In this document: in pieces, positions 45,701 to 54,151 of the stretch
Layout: every line of letters begins with the position of its first letter
How positions within the stretch are numbered: position 1 is the first letter of the stretch
Notes under the pieces: model-generated
What the model saw: only the letters and a program-made list of their open reading frames with translations
The model's database searches: none
What the model was told of the DNA's origin: nothing
Position numbers and translations under genes: made by a program
Source: Lachnospiraceae bacterium
Lineage (GTDB): Bacteria; Bacillota; Clostridia; Lachnospirales; Lachnospiraceae
DNA length: 64,000 nucleotides
Assembly (NCBI GenBank): GCA_910575075.1
Contig: CAJTCY010000004.1
Span: 124,001-188,000 of the forward strand
Direction: 5' to 3'

Positions 45701-47583
45701 CCCTCGCCTTCGTATTCTTCAGCAAGTTTACCGAATTTTACAAGCGCAAGCTCAATTTCTTCATGTCCGGGTACCTCATGACGGCTTCCATTCTCTCCAA
45801 ACAAGGTAACAATCTCATCTGCAAAGCGTTTGCCTGCCACATAAAGTCTGTAATCCGGCTTGCCGATCCCTTCTCTGTAACGTGTGTAAGCCACTACAGA
45901 CTCCAGGAAATGACCTGCATTGTACATTTCATGATTGGAAAAATTCTTCCAACGGTGTGTTCCAGTTGACTCTCCGCCTGCATATTCGGTACTCCTCAGG
46001 GTAAAGAATGTGTCAATATAACCATCCGCATACTGTACTTTTTCAATTTTCTCAATCCAACTGTTTAATTTATCTTCCAGTTTCTGCCTTTGTGCTGTAA
46101 TTTCCGCACCTGTGTCATTCTGCGTAGCAGAAAGGGTATAGGAAATAGCTTCTATACTCTTGTAAATGTCTGAATCCTGGAATACAAAGCCCTTAAATGC
46201 CTCATATTCTTCTCCATTCAATTTCTTAATGGCATTGTCAAAGTTAGGCTCTCCGCCAGATGCTTTGCCGATTTCCAAAATAGCCTTGTCCAGTGAAGCC
46301 AAAGCGTTTGTCTCCTGCTTGGGAGCCCAGAAAGCATCGTTTAACTGTACATTTTCAAAAGTCACGGAACGATTAGACTCTGCTGCAACGGCAGGTTTCT
46401 TTACTGTAATTTTTGCCACTGCATCGTATTCTTTTCCATCATGTTCCGCCTTGCCTCTTACTTCAAAAGTTTTTCCAACCTTATCAGCCGCATAGTTTGA
46501 TGCATCCACTTTTTCCCAAGTAACCGGAATCAATTTGGAATCAAACGTTTCTCCCAAATCAACATTATTATTGGGGGTTATAAGGGATGGCGTCGGTTCG
46601 TCAAATACCAGCCCTTTTGCAACTACAGAATCCGGTAAAATCGGTGCCACGCCTGCAGCTGTCGCTGTTTCATAAGCCACAATTTCCTCTAAACCTTCCA
46701 CATGGATACTGATCTCTTTTTCTTTGACTGTCTGACCGCTTGAAACTTTCAGTTTCAGTGTTGCCTTCCCCGGTTTTACTGCTTTTACTTTGACTTTTGT
46801 ACCTGTTGCTTCGCCTACAATCTGTACCACGCCTGCCGGAGAAACAGACCACTCAAAAGTTGAATTCTCTGTCATCTCACTCGGTACTGCTGCCGCAATA
46901 TATTCATTTTCTCCATTTTCTGCAATTCCATTATCACCAGTGACAACTGCTCCCTGAAGCCTGTCTGTCACCTTGCTTCCAAATACTTCCCATTCGCTGA
47001 TACCAACTCCATTAGAACCTGTTCCACTGCGCTGTACTTTCATACGCAGGCTTCTGGTGGTAACTTCCTCTGAAAATGTCAGCGTATTCCACACGCCTTC
47101 TGCTCCTTCAACGCCGCCATGCTCTACGCCGACAGATGAAATTGGATGCCATGTTTCGCCATCCTCATCCAGATATTCTACCTCTGCACTCTTTGGAAAA
47201 GCAACACCGCCTTCTACTTCTGTTTCCTCGGTATCTGCCCACCACATAACACGCATACCCTTCAAGGTATAGTCTGATTTCCAGGTAAGCGTAACTGGCA
47301 GCGGATAGAGTGAAGCACCCGCATCGTAACTATTCCAACTGGTATCTGATGTTGTAGCCAGTTTGCCGTCATTGATGGCATCTGTTGAGATCCCCCATAC
47401 ATTCGTATAAGCAGCGTCTGCCTTCGCTGCCACTGCCACATTTTCTCCCAATTCTTCTGTGTCAGCGTCCTGCTCTGCTAATGGTGTCTCTTCACCTGCC
47501 TGCTCTGCCTGCAGCGTCTCTGCCGGCATAACTGTAAATACCATCGCCAGGCTAAGCACCAAAGCCAATAATTTTCGTTTCAT
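42784..47583 (-). CDS. Large secreted GH127-type (beta-L-arabinofuranosidase) multidomain enzyme
   Basis: A 1599-residue surface enzyme. In order: signal peptide (1-26, cut after LQA); a discoidin-like domain (about 50-205); two Ig-like domains (about 205-400); a GH127/DUF1680 catalytic domain (about 411-1048) with YCEICAAIS near 758 (acid and cysteine) and FACACCPPN near 826, which match the Glu and the four zinc-binding/nucleophile cysteines of HypBA1-type enzymes; a second discoidin-like domain (about 1091-1243); two copies of a 60-residue helical repeat (IGTVEATLASRKLIYDAR and IGTVQATNASKKLIDDAR); an Ig-like domain; and a C-terminal BspA-type leucine-rich region. No LPxTG anchor was seen. 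It probably frees arabinose (or a similar sugar) from plant glycans outside the cell. Confidence 0.9.
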   Translation of the reverse strand: MKRKLLALVLSLAMVFTVMPAETLQAEQAGEETPLAEQDADTEELGENVAVAAKADAAYTNVWGISTDAINDGKLATTSDTSWNSYDAGASLYPLPVTLTWKSDYTLKGMRVMWWADTEETEVEGGVAFPKSAEVEYLDEDGETWHPISSVGVEHGGVEGAEGVWNTLTFSEEVTTRSLRMKVQRSGTGSNGVGISEWEVFGSKVTDRLQGAVVTGDNGIAENGENEYIAAAVPSEMTENSTFEWSVSPAGVVQIVGEATGTKVKVKAVKPGKATLKLKVSSGQTVKEKEISIHVEGLEEIVAYETATAAGVAPILPDSVVAKGLVFDEPTPSLITPNNNVDLGETFDSKLIPVTWEKVDASNYAADKVGKTFEVRGKAEHDGKEYDAVAKITVKKPAVAAESNRSVTFENVQLNDAFWAPKQETNALASLDKAILEIGKASGGEPNFDNAIKKLNGEEYEAFKGFVFQDSDIYKSIEAISYTLSATQNDTGAEITAQRQKLEDKLNSWIEKIEKVQYADGYIDTFFTLRSTEYAGGESTGTHRWKNFSNHEMYNAGHFLESVVAYTRYREGIGKPDYRLYVAGKRFADEIVTLFGENGSRHEVPGHEEIELALVKFGKLAEEYEGEGAGQSYYDTAKIFIDRRGEAEYDEESGEVISNPRDSGYFGHTYSQDKTPFKDEVNAKGHSVRAGYFYAGITDVATTLDENDKDRADYLKSLDKIWDSVTNKKTYITGGIGTTAPSSDSEGFGDDYVLPNDQSYCEICAAISMANWNQRMNLLYEDGKYADSVEKALYNAVLVGTNLDGNRFYYSTLLEAKTGNWRSEWFACACCPPNLMRTIAALSGYMYTVHNNDVFVNMYVGSKGNTIVSGTPVELVQETDYPWNGAVKLTVNPQQSKAFALKVRIPGWVEEQNNKNVTIKVNGTVVNAPVAKGYASVNRTWNKGDVVTIDIPMEVRKTEADPNVTTNEGRIALQRGPIVYCLEKAGNAQLNPEIEDFDPLKVVIPRNAKFKANYNKDLLKGVVELTGDVKYSLYGELLPVKVQAVPYYAWNNRGDDANYVPGEVDKNSSKMLIWTMADKAKTEAVAGAADDAAPDAKISADKTYSGARIEGVHDTSFEPASSSMGDGLGWSNWTVPRDDTEHWLMYEWDKEITTKQMQVYWYDNYWNRIPGSLKIQYKDADGNWQDAVMKQKYEEVVELDQYNTIDLDEITTKAIRMVMTVNLEQEGTQSIGVYRWKVMLDKDSVANNVVKMIDKIGTVEATLASRKLIYDARMAYDSLAEELKAKVTNYDKLTKAETDYQNISANAAKPVVDLIGKIGTVQATNASKKLIDDARNAYNKLTLAQKAAVTNYNVLLEAEDKFAELGGAVTPPPAQEMDISGAKVGAIPDQVYKNKALTPSVNVTYNGKTLVNNTDYTVSYSNNKNIGTATVTLTGKGNYKGSIKANFNIIVKKNASYTVGNYKYKITKADMKGKGTVTLTGVKSSSVKKKLKKISVADSVKIGGKSFAITAIGNNAFSGCKNAASAVIGKKVTKIGSKVFYNCKKLKKINVKTASLKSVGKNAFKNIHKNAVITVPKKKLKAYKKILKSKGQAKTVKIK

Positions 47584-47830
47584 GCATTTTCCTCCTTTTT
47601 CATACTATGGTTTTATTATCTAATTTCTGTGCATTGAAAAAAAGAGTATTATTTTCTACTTATAGCAATATTTTAAACTAAAATTCATATATCATTTTTA
47701 CTTAAAAATATACTTAAAATCTGCCAAAGTTCTTCTCGTACGCGTGCGGATTTGCCCTAAGGGGTACTGTGCTTGCACGGGGGATTCCTTAGGACGGTTA
47801 GGTTCCGTTTCCTACCTATAGATAAAAAAG
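47584..47830. other. Gene-free leader of the GH127 gene
   Basis: The first 120 bases upstream of the gene are strongly AT-rich and should hold its promoter. From 47740 to 47815 lies a GC-richer palindromic block (TGCCCTAAGG / CCTTAGGACGG and CGTGCGG / TTGCACGGGG type pairs) that ends with CCTACCTATAGATAAAAA, similar to the 3' end of the interspersed element. No gene is visible. Confidence 0.5.
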
Positions 47831-47968
47831 AATGCGTTTTACGCATTCTCCGCGCGTGAGCGGGCTGCGAAGCAGCAATTTCTTCTCCGCGAACTGCGCA
47901 TATTGTTTTTTTATTCTATAGGAAAGATACTTTCACGCCTCAGCGTAACAAGATCTTTTCTATAGAAT
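47831..47968. repeat. Interspersed palindromic element, copy B
   Basis: Starts with AATGCG-TTTT-ACGCATT and CCGCGCGTGAGCGG as in copy A. The main hairpin at 47913-47968 pairs TTCTATAGGAAAGAT with ATCTTTTCTATAGAA, and pairing continues into the flanking T and A runs, giving an arm of more than 20 base pairs. The inner stem is CACGC / GCGTA around CTCA. It lies between rpsU and the GH127 gene. Confidence 0.8.
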
Positions 47969-48010
47969 AAAAAAACTCCGTATTCTCTGCTTACCAGAAA
48001 ATACGGAGTT
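47967..48010 (-). terminator. Terminator of rpsU
   Basis: AACTCCGTATT at 47974-47984 pairs perfectly with AATACGGAGTT at 48000-48010. On the minus strand seven T follow. It starts 14 bases after the rpsU stop. Confidence 0.88.
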
Positions 48011-48024
48011 CTTTTACACAATTT

Positions 48025-48201
48025 TTAATTATATTTACGCTTTCTAGCTGCTTCGGATTTTTTCTTACGTCTTACGCTTGGCTTTTCGTAATGTTCTCTT
48101 TTACGAATTTCCTGCTGAATTCCTGCCTTGGCACAGTTTCTCTTGAATCTGCGTAAAGCGCTATCCAAAGTTTCGTTTTCTTTAACGATTACATTTGACA
48201 T
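48025..48201 (-). CDS. rpsU: 30S ribosomal protein S21
   Basis: A small basic ribosomal protein of 58 residues that binds near the 3' end of 16S rRNA. It reads [20 protein letters not shown] at its start, continues with [20 protein letters not shown], and ends in a basic run of R, K, S and A. Those are diagnostic features. The ATG at 48201 has AGGTG 7 bases upstream, with a stronger GGAGGGAGG a little further away. It is a single-gene unit with its own terminator, upstream of a repeat and downstream of alaS. Confidence 0.96.
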   Translation of the reverse strand: MSNVIVKENETLDSALRRFKRNCAKAGIQQEIRKREHYEKPSVRRKKKSEAARKRKYN

Positions 48202-48327
48202 AGTCTCACACCTAACCTCCCTCCAGTTGCGTATTGTGCATATTCAACTGTTTGGGTAATATTTTATTGCACTGTTAAATATTATAACAGATTTTCCCCG
48301 TAAGTCAACCACTTTTGATGGAAAACT

Positions 48328-50985
48328 TTAGGAATTTATCTGCCCTTCCAAAGCAGTCTTTGCCTCTGCAATTGCATCCGGAATCCCTGCCGGATTTTTT
48401 CCTCCTGCCTGGGCCATATTGGGCCGCCCGCCACCGCCGCCGCCTACTTTACCGGCAATAGCTTTGATCAGGTTCCCTGCATGTGCTCCCTGCTCCATGG
48501 CTCCCTGAGTTGCCATCGCAATGAGATTTACTTTACCGTCTTTCTCAGAAGCAAGGACTACCACACCTTCCTGCAGTTTGCCTTTCAGCTGGTCACCCAA
48601 ATCCCGCAAACCGTTCATATCCACACCCTGCACACTTGCTGCCAGCAGTTTTACGCCTCCAACCTCTGTTACCTGATTCATAACATCACCCAGAGCATCT
48701 TTCGCCGCTTGGCTTTTCAGAGATTCATTTTCCGCCTGAAGCGCCTTCATATCTGCCCACAAATGCTCTAATTTCTCCACCAGTCCTGCCGGATTTGTCT
48801 TCACGATCTTTGCCGCTTCTGCAATGGTTGCCTCCAGTCTGTCATAATAAGAAAAGACTGCTTTAGAAGTTAATGCTTCTATACGTCGGACACCCGCTGC
48901 CACGCCAGACTCAGAAATAATCTTAAAGGCACTGATGCTGCTGGTATTTTCCACATGCGTACCGCCGCAAAGTTCAATGGAAAATTCTCCCATCTTAACC
49001 ACACGCACAGAGTCTCCATATTTTTCTCCAAAAAGCGCCATAGCGCCGGTCTTCTTTGCTTCCTCCAGAGTCATGACCTCTGTCACTACAGGAAGGGCCT
49101 CTGCAATTTTCTCATTTACAATTGTTTCCACCCTGGCAATTTCCTCTGCTGTCATCGCTGCAAAATGAGAAAAATCAAAACGAAGCCTGTCTGCATTTAC
49201 ATCAGAGCCATGTTGTTCCACATGACTGCCCAGAACTTCCCGAAGAGCTTTCTGCAGCAAATGAGTGGCGCTATGATTTCTTCCAATCAGCGCACGCTTT
49301 TCCTGCGCTACGGAAAGTTCAACCGTATCGCCCGTTTTAAACATGCCTGCCGTCACTTTGCCGACATGCCCAATTCGTCCGCCTCTGAGATGAATGGTAT
49401 CCTCCACTGCAAATTCATTCTCTCCGGCACGAATAAATCCTGTATCGGCATTCTGTCCGCCCATGGTAGCATAGAATGGCGTCTCTTCCACAATTATGGT
49501 TCCCCGTTCTCCATCTGACAACGCTTCTGTCAATTCTGCCTCTGTAGTCAATACTAAAATCTTAGAGCTGTGATGCAAACGGTCATATCCCACAAATTCT
49601 GTGGTAACTTTTGTATCAATCTCATCATATACGGTAGCGTCTGCTCCCATATAGTTGGTTTCTTTTCTGGCATTTCTCGCCTTATTCCTCTGCTCTTCCA
49701 TACATGCTGTAAACCCTTTTTCATCAATGGTAAACCCTTTCTCTTCCAGAATTTCCTGGGTGAGATCCAAAGGGAACCCATACGTATCATAGAGCTTGAA
49801 AGCATTTTCACCTGACAGCACTTTCTCTTTATTTTCTGCCATTTCCTCCTGCATTTGGGCAAGAATGCTTAATCCCTGGTCAATGGTCTTATCAAATTTT
49901 TCTTCTTCCTGTGTCAATACCTTAAAAATAAACTCTTTCTTCTCTTCCAATTCCGGATATCCGTCCTTGCTCTCAGCAATTACAGTTGCGCTTAGAGTCG
50001 CCAGAAATCTTCCACTAATACCCAGCAGCCTGCCATGCCGTGCCGCACGGCGGATCAAACGCCTTAATACATACCCTCTTCCTTCATTGGAAGGCATAAT
50101 CCCATCCGAAATCATAAAAGTCGCCGATCGCATATGATCTGTAATCAACCGGATAGACACATCATCCAACTCGTCAGTCTGATAAGTCTTGCCGGACACC
50201 TCACATACCTTGTCCCGAATGGCTTTCATGGTATCCACATCAAATACAGAATCTACCTCCTGGACTACTACCGCAAGCCGCTCCAGTCCCATTCCGGTAT
50301 CAATATTCTTATTGGCAAGCTCTTCATAGTTGCCGTGCCCGTCCCCGTCAAACTGGGTAAATACATTATTCCATACTTCCATGAAACGGTCACAGTCACA
50401 TCCCACTTTACAGTCCGGCTTTCCACAACCGAATTTTTCTCCGCGATCATAATAAATTTCTGAACAAGGACCACAGGGTCCTGCGCCGTGCTCCCAGAAA
50501 TTATCACATGCTCCATTTTCATCCCGGTAAAAACGGGTAATCTTGTCTGCCGGAACTCCTACTTCTTTGGTCCAGATATCAAATGCCTCGTCATCCTCCC
50601 CGTAAATTGATGGATACAGCCGCTCTGGTTCCATACCGATTACCTGTGTCAGAAACTCCCAGCTCCATGCAATTGCCTCCCGCTTAAAATAATCTCCAAA
50701 AGAGAAATTTCCAAGCATCTCAAAAAAGGTCAAATGCCTTGCTGTCTTACCAACATTTTCAATATCTCCGGTACGAATACATTTTTGGCAGGTAGTCACA
50801 CGTTTTCTGGGTGGAATCTCCTGCCCGGTAAAATATGGTTTTAACGGCGCCATTCCCGCATTGATAAGCAACAAGCTGTTGTCATTATGGGGCACCAGTG
50901 AAAAACTCTTCATGGCAAGGTGATCCTTGCTTTCAAAAAATTCCAGATACATCCTGCGCAGTTCATTTACTCCATACTTCTTCAC
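48328..50985 (-). CDS. alaS: Alanyl-tRNA synthetase
   Basis: Charges tRNA-Ala. The 885-residue protein has the class II core with SFSLVPHNDNSLLLINAGM and ARHLTFFEMLGNFSFGDYFK, the tRNA-recognition part (EGRGYVLRRLIRRAARHG), an editing domain with the zinc-binding HSATHLLQKALREVLG and CGGTHVENT, and the C-terminal DHHA1 domain (KVGGGGGGRPNMAQAGG). A four-cysteine-rich insert (FGCGKPDCKVGCDCDR) is present, as in many Firmicutes. No T-box leader is visible in the 150 bases upstream; the small membrane-protein gene occupies it. Confidence 0.97.
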   Translation of the reverse strand: MKKYGVNELRRMYLEFFESKDHLAMKSFSLVPHNDNSLLLINAGMAPLKPYFTGQEIPPRKRVTTCQKCIRTGDIENVGKTARHLTFFEMLGNFSFGDYFKREAIAWSWEFLTQVIGMEPERLYPSIYGEDDEAFDIWTKEVGVPADKITRFYRDENGACDNFWEHGAGPCGPCSEIYYDRGEKFGCGKPDCKVGCDCDRFMEVWNNVFTQFDGDGHGNYEELANKNIDTGMGLERLAVVVQEVDSVFDVDTMKAIRDKVCEVSGKTYQTDELDDVSIRLITDHMRSATFMISDGIMPSNEGRGYVLRRLIRRAARHGRLLGISGRFLATLSATVIAESKDGYPELEEKKEFIFKVLTQEEEKFDKTIDQGLSILAQMQEEMAENKEKVLSGENAFKLYDTYGFPLDLTQEILEEKGFTIDEKGFTACMEEQRNKARNARKETNYMGADATVYDEIDTKVTTEFVGYDRLHHSSKILVLTTEAELTEALSDGERGTIIVEETPFYATMGGQNADTGFIRAGENEFAVEDTIHLRGGRIGHVGKVTAGMFKTGDTVELSVAQEKRALIGRNHSATHLLQKALREVLGSHVEQHGSDVNADRLRFDFSHFAAMTAEEIARVETIVNEKIAEALPVVTEVMTLEEAKKTGAMALFGEKYGDSVRVVKMGEFSIELCGGTHVENTSSISAFKIISESGVAAGVRRIEALTSKAVFSYYDRLEATIAEAAKIVKTNPAGLVEKLEHLWADMKALQAENESLKSQAAKDALGDVMNQVTEVGGVKLLAASVQGVDMNGLRDLGDQLKGKLQEGVVVLASEKDGKVNLIAMATQGAMEQGAHAGNLIKAIAGKVGGGGGGRPNMAQAGGKNPAGIPDAIAEAKTALEGQINS

Positions 50986-51005
50986 TACAAATTTCCTCCA
51001 ACTGT

Positions 51006-51140
51006 CTATTTCTGCTCTTCTGCTGTTTTCGCGTCTTTCCTGTCACGCATCTTCTTACCCAGAAAAATTCCGGCACATGCCACTGCCGCAAACATAATAA
51101 ACTTCACTGCATATTGTATAAATGTTAACAACATCGTCAC
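51006..51140 (-). CDS. Small membrane protein, 44 residues
   Basis: A short gene between the MBL hydrolase and alaS on the same strand. The product starts MTMLLTFIQYAVKFIMFAA, has one membrane helix (about 3-27, ending in CAGIFLG), and a strongly charged C-terminal tail with KKMRDRKDAK and EEQK. The GTG start at 51140 has AGGAGGTGCGTA directly upstream, a very good site. It stops 20 bases before alaS. I do not recognise the family. Position and ribosome binding site make it a likely real gene, perhaps co-transcribed with alaS. Confidence 0.7.
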   Translation of the reverse strand: MTMLLTFIQYAVKFIMFAAVACAGIFLGKKMRDRKDAKTAEEQK

Positions 51141-51238
51141 TACGCACCTCCTATCAAGAGATAATATTATCATATGGCACTGTCATTTTCAAGTATTGGA
51201 ACAGCTTCCATCCAGCTTCTTTCCTGTTCCCGCTGCTG

Positions 51239-51991
51239 TTACACAGCCAGCACCTGATTCTCTTCTTTCACAACCAGAATCCTCTCTGCTGACTGCTGAT
51301 GTTCTGGCATATCCAGATATTTTTCAACCTGCTCATAATGTTTCCACAAATGCATTAGAATAACACAGCCTGTCCGAACCTGTTCCAGAAAATAATCCAG
51401 ACCAAGGAACTGGCTCTGTTTCAGCCTGGGATCTGCAACTACAAACGATACATCTATCTGTCTGCCTCTCAGAAGATTGATCTGCTGCTTATAGGTCGCT
51501 TCCTGATAACGATTAAATACATCTGTTTCCTCTTCCCACCGCCACCAGTTTAAATCTCCTGCATGATAAATCGTTTTTCCAGAAACAGTTACCAGAAACG
51601 CCACGCCGCTGTCTGTAGAAAGCAATGTCTCCACAACTGCATCTCCAACCTCATACATCTCCCGCGGCTTCACATAAGTAATTTTTTCCTTAATATCTTC
51701 TCCGAATCCCAGACGTTTCAGCATAGAATTCCCCAGCTTTTTTTTCACCTCTTTTGCAAAAATATAATAAATATTATCATAACGTTTACTCCAGTTCAGC
51801 ACCTCTGAATCAAAATGATCCCGATGGCTGTGGCTGGAAAACACATAAATTGGCGTCTCTTTCGGAAACTCAGGCATTTTTCCATGATATTCACATCCTG
51901 GAACACCTTTTCCGTTATAATAGTCAAACACCAGTACCCTTCCTTCGACTTCTACACAGAAAGTACTGTGGTGAATATAGGTTATTTTCAT
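51239..51991 (-). CDS. MBL-fold metal-dependent hydrolase, UlaG-like
   Basis: A 250-residue metallo-beta-lactamase-fold protein. It opens with ITYIHHSTFCVEVEGRVLVFDYY, has the metal motif SSHSHRDHFD (HxHxDH) near residues 52-61, and ISGKTIYHAGDLNWWRWE-type second metal segment near 132-150. Such proteins include the L-ascorbate-6-phosphate lactonase UlaG and many unassigned hydrolases. No substrate can be named. It is upstream of the small membrane protein and alaS. Confidence 0.85.
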   Translation of the reverse strand: MKITYIHHSTFCVEVEGRVLVFDYYNGKGVPGCEYHGKMPEFPKETPIYVFSSHSHRDHFDSEVLNWSKRYDNIYYIFAKEVKKKLGNSMLKRLGFGEDIKEKITYVKPREMYEVGDAVVETLLSTDSGVAFLVTVSGKTIYHAGDLNWWRWEEETDVFNRYQEATYKQQINLLRGRQIDVSFVVADPRLKQSQFLGLDYFLEQVRTGCVILMHLWKHYEQVEKYLDMPEHQQSAERILVVKEENQVLAV

Positions 51992-52068
51992 ATGTTCTCT
52001 GCCTCCTCTTCCATTGTAAGTCTCAGAATTTTAAAAGTCAACGAAAATATTACAGACGATAAAAAAAG

Positions 52069-52211
52069 AATCCTGCTACGCAGGATTCACCGCCTGCGGC
52101 GGGTCGCTTTAACGACATATTCCTTTCCGCCACAGTGCGATTATTGTTATTTCTCTTATAGGATAGGAAGATACTTTCACGCTTTAGCGCGACAAGGTCT
52201 TTCCTATAAGA
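52069..52211. repeat. Interspersed palindromic element, copy C
   Basis: Starts with AATCCTG-CTACG-CAGGATT and the palindrome CCGCCTGCGGCGG, then shares TCGCTTTAACGACATATTCC and CCACAGTGCGATTATTG-type sequence with copy A. The main hairpin at 52154-52211 pairs CTTATAGG with CCTATAAG and TCACGC with GCGCGA. Compared with copy B both arms changed together (TTCTATAG/CTATAGAA to CTTATAG/CTATAAG). It lies between spoIVA and the MBL gene. Confidence 0.8.
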
Positions 52212-52213
52212 TA

Positions 52214-52246
52214 AAAAACAAAAGCCCCGAATTTCTCCGGAGCTTT
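52214..52246 (-). terminator. Terminator of spoIVA
   Basis: AAGCCCCG and CGGAGCTT pair with one mismatch around an 8-base loop (about 52222-52244). On the minus strand TTTTGTTTTTTAT follows. It lies 12 bases after the spoIVA stop. Confidence 0.7.
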
Positions 52247-52255
52247 CTCTTCTTC

Positions 52256-53743
52256 CTATATAATGATGCATACCAGTCCGCCATTGCTGTCATTGACAAT
52301 TTTCTGCATGGTATCCTGAAGTTTTACCTGGCTCTCATCATCCATCATGGTAATCTTGCTTCGAATTCCATCTTCCACTAATTCCCCGATCGATTTTCCG
52401 AAAATATTGGTCTGCCAAATGCCCTCTTCCTGATCTCTGGATGTCTTGATGTATCCAATCAAATCCTGTGCCTGTTCCTCGCTTCCGATAATCGGCGCTA
52501 TTTCCGTCTCTACATTTGCTCGTATCATATGTATAGAAGGAGACTGCGCCTTAATTTTCACACCAAATTTATTTCCATGCCGTATCAGCACTGGTTCCTC
52601 AATTTCAATATCCGTAAGCTGAGGAGTTACTACGCCATAACCTTTCTGTTTCACGGCTTCCATAGCGCTTCCCACTTTATCATATTCTCTCTTCATTGCC
52701 GACAGTTCCCGGATCATGGAAATCAACTGATATTCTCCTTGAATAGGCACCCCTGTCAGCTCACTCATGTTCTCATAATAATACTTTTCATCAATATCAA
52801 ACACAATCTGCACGCAGCCTCGTGAAAGTTCTACCTTATCCAGTTTCATTCTGCGTATATACTCTCCCTCCGGCAGCAGTTCCGTTCCCCGGATATCCTT
52901 GGCGAAAGTAAATTTCTTAAGAATCTGCATGGCATTTTGAATGACATTTTCTTTGATTTTATGAGAATTTTCCAGCATCTCCACCCATTTTGGAAGGAAA
53001 AAATCCACCCGTTCAATTGGAAATTCATATAAAATACTTTCTAAAATATGATAAATATCATCTTTTCTGAGCTGTTCGCAGTTTACCGGAAGTACTCCAA
53101 CCCCATACCTTTCTGATAATTCTTCCGCAAGTTTCTGACTCTCTGCACTATACGGTTTCTGGGTATTCAGTAACAGGATAAAAGGCTTGCCCAGTTTTTT
53201 CAAAGCCCCCACTGTTTTTTCCTCTGCCGGAATATAACTCTCTCTTGGCAGTTCTGTAATAGAACCATCCGTCGTTATCACAATTCCTATATTAGAATGC
53301 TCCCGTATCACCTTCTGTGTACCGATTTCTGCCGCCTGAGTAAAAGGTATCTCATAGTCAAACCAAGGCGTTTTCACCATGCGCTCTGTTCCTTCTTCCA
53401 TATGCCCAGTGGCGCCATCTACCATAAAGCCTACGCAGTCAATAAGCCTGACACTGACCTCAAGATCCTCGCTGAGGCGAATTTTCGCAGCCTCCTTCGG
53501 CACAAATTTCGGTTCTGTAGTCATGACCGTCTTTCCCTGCGCTGACTGAGGCAGCTCATCGGTGGCTCGCTCTCTGCTATGTACATCCTCCATTTCCGGA
53601 AGCACCATCACATCCATAAAACGTTTGATGAAAGTGGACTTTCCGGTTCTCACAGGTCCCACCACCCCAATGTAAATATCTCCATTGGTTCTGGCGCTGA
53701 TATCTTTGTAAATATTATATGTACCTGCACTGATATTTTCCAT
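52256..53743 (-). CDS. spoIVA: Stage IV sporulation protein A (coat morphogenetic ATPase)
   Basis: Polymerises with ATP on the forespore surface to form the base of the spore coat. The 495-residue protein has Walker A GPVRTGKSTFIKRFMD near residues 25-40, which matches B. subtilis SpoIVA closely, a TRAFAC-like GTPase fold, the sensor region SITELPRESYIPAEE, and a C-terminal part rich in charged residues that guides localisation. The ATG at 53743 follows AGGAGG by 7 bases; the frame is open for 39 more codons but without support. The ribosome binding site lies inside a hairpin (53747-53789). Confidence 0.96.
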   Translation of the reverse strand: MENISAGTYNIYKDISARTNGDIYIGVVGPVRTGKSTFIKRFMDVMVLPEMEDVHSRERATDELPQSAQGKTVMTTEPKFVPKEAAKIRLSEDLEVSVRLIDCVGFMVDGATGHMEEGTERMVKTPWFDYEIPFTQAAEIGTQKVIREHSNIGIVITTDGSITELPRESYIPAEEKTVGALKKLGKPFILLLNTQKPYSAESQKLAEELSERYGVGVLPVNCEQLRKDDIYHILESILYEFPIERVDFFLPKWVEMLENSHKIKENVIQNAMQILKKFTFAKDIRGTELLPEGEYIRRMKLDKVELSRGCVQIVFDIDEKYYYENMSELTGVPIQGEYQLISMIRELSAMKREYDKVGSAMEAVKQKGYGVVTPQLTDIEIEEPVLIRHGNKFGVKIKAQSPSIHMIRANVETEIAPIIGSEEQAQDLIGYIKTSRDQEEGIWQTNIFGKSIGELVEDGIRSKITMMDDESQVKLQDTMQKIVNDSNGGLVCIII

Positions 53744-53746
53744 ACA

Positions 53747-53789
53747 AAAACCTCCTGTTCTACTGTTATCAGTATATGCAGGAGGTTTT
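53747..53789 (-). promoter_or_regulatory. Hairpin covering the spoIVA ribosome binding site
   Basis: AAAACCTCCTG at 53747-53757 and CAGGAGGTTTT at 53779-53789 are perfect complements over 11 bases around a 21-base loop. On the minus strand the arm nearer the gene carries the AGGAGG of spoIVA, 7 bases before its ATG. If transcription starts further upstream the site would be paired. A possible mother-cell -10 (CATATACT) lies in the loop; a start there would leave out the pairing arm. Confidence 0.65.
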
Positions 53790-54080
53790 CCCTTAGAACA
53801 ATCACACAGGAAATTAAAATATTTGCATTTCCAAACATGCTCTGGAAAATATGAAACCACAAAAGCAAGAGCATCTTTGCTTCCATATTAATTATCCGGC
53901 AATAATGAATTAGCTGACAGCCATAAGCTGCCAGCCAATATGTAAAACAGTAACTTTTATCCAGTATCCATTGTGTCATGTGATTTATTATGAAATTTAT
54001 ACATAAAATACTCCATCCTCAATAGCAAAACAAACACAATTTCTCTGCTCTACATACTTCTTCAACTCCCCTCTTTTTTC

Positions 54081-54151
54081 AAGCTTATATCTGCCGGAAG
54101 ATCCATGGAGCTCCCGGAATCCCGATTTAAAGGAATTACAGATATAAGCTT
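54081..54151. repeat. Inverted repeat upstream of the PadR cassette
   Basis: AAGCTTATATCTG at 54081-54093 and CAGATATAAGCTT at 54139-54151 are perfect complements. Between them is CCGG-N15-CCCGG and the small palindrome TCCATGGA. No T-run follows on either strand. Purpose unknown. Confidence 0.55.

Noticed and set aside
48955-49518. Plus-strand open frame of 187 codons opposite alaS
   Set aside because: Antisense shadow of the editing domain of alaS.
50986-51200. T-box leader for alaS
   Set aside because: No specifier stem, T-box sequence or terminator/antiterminator pair; the region encodes a small protein.
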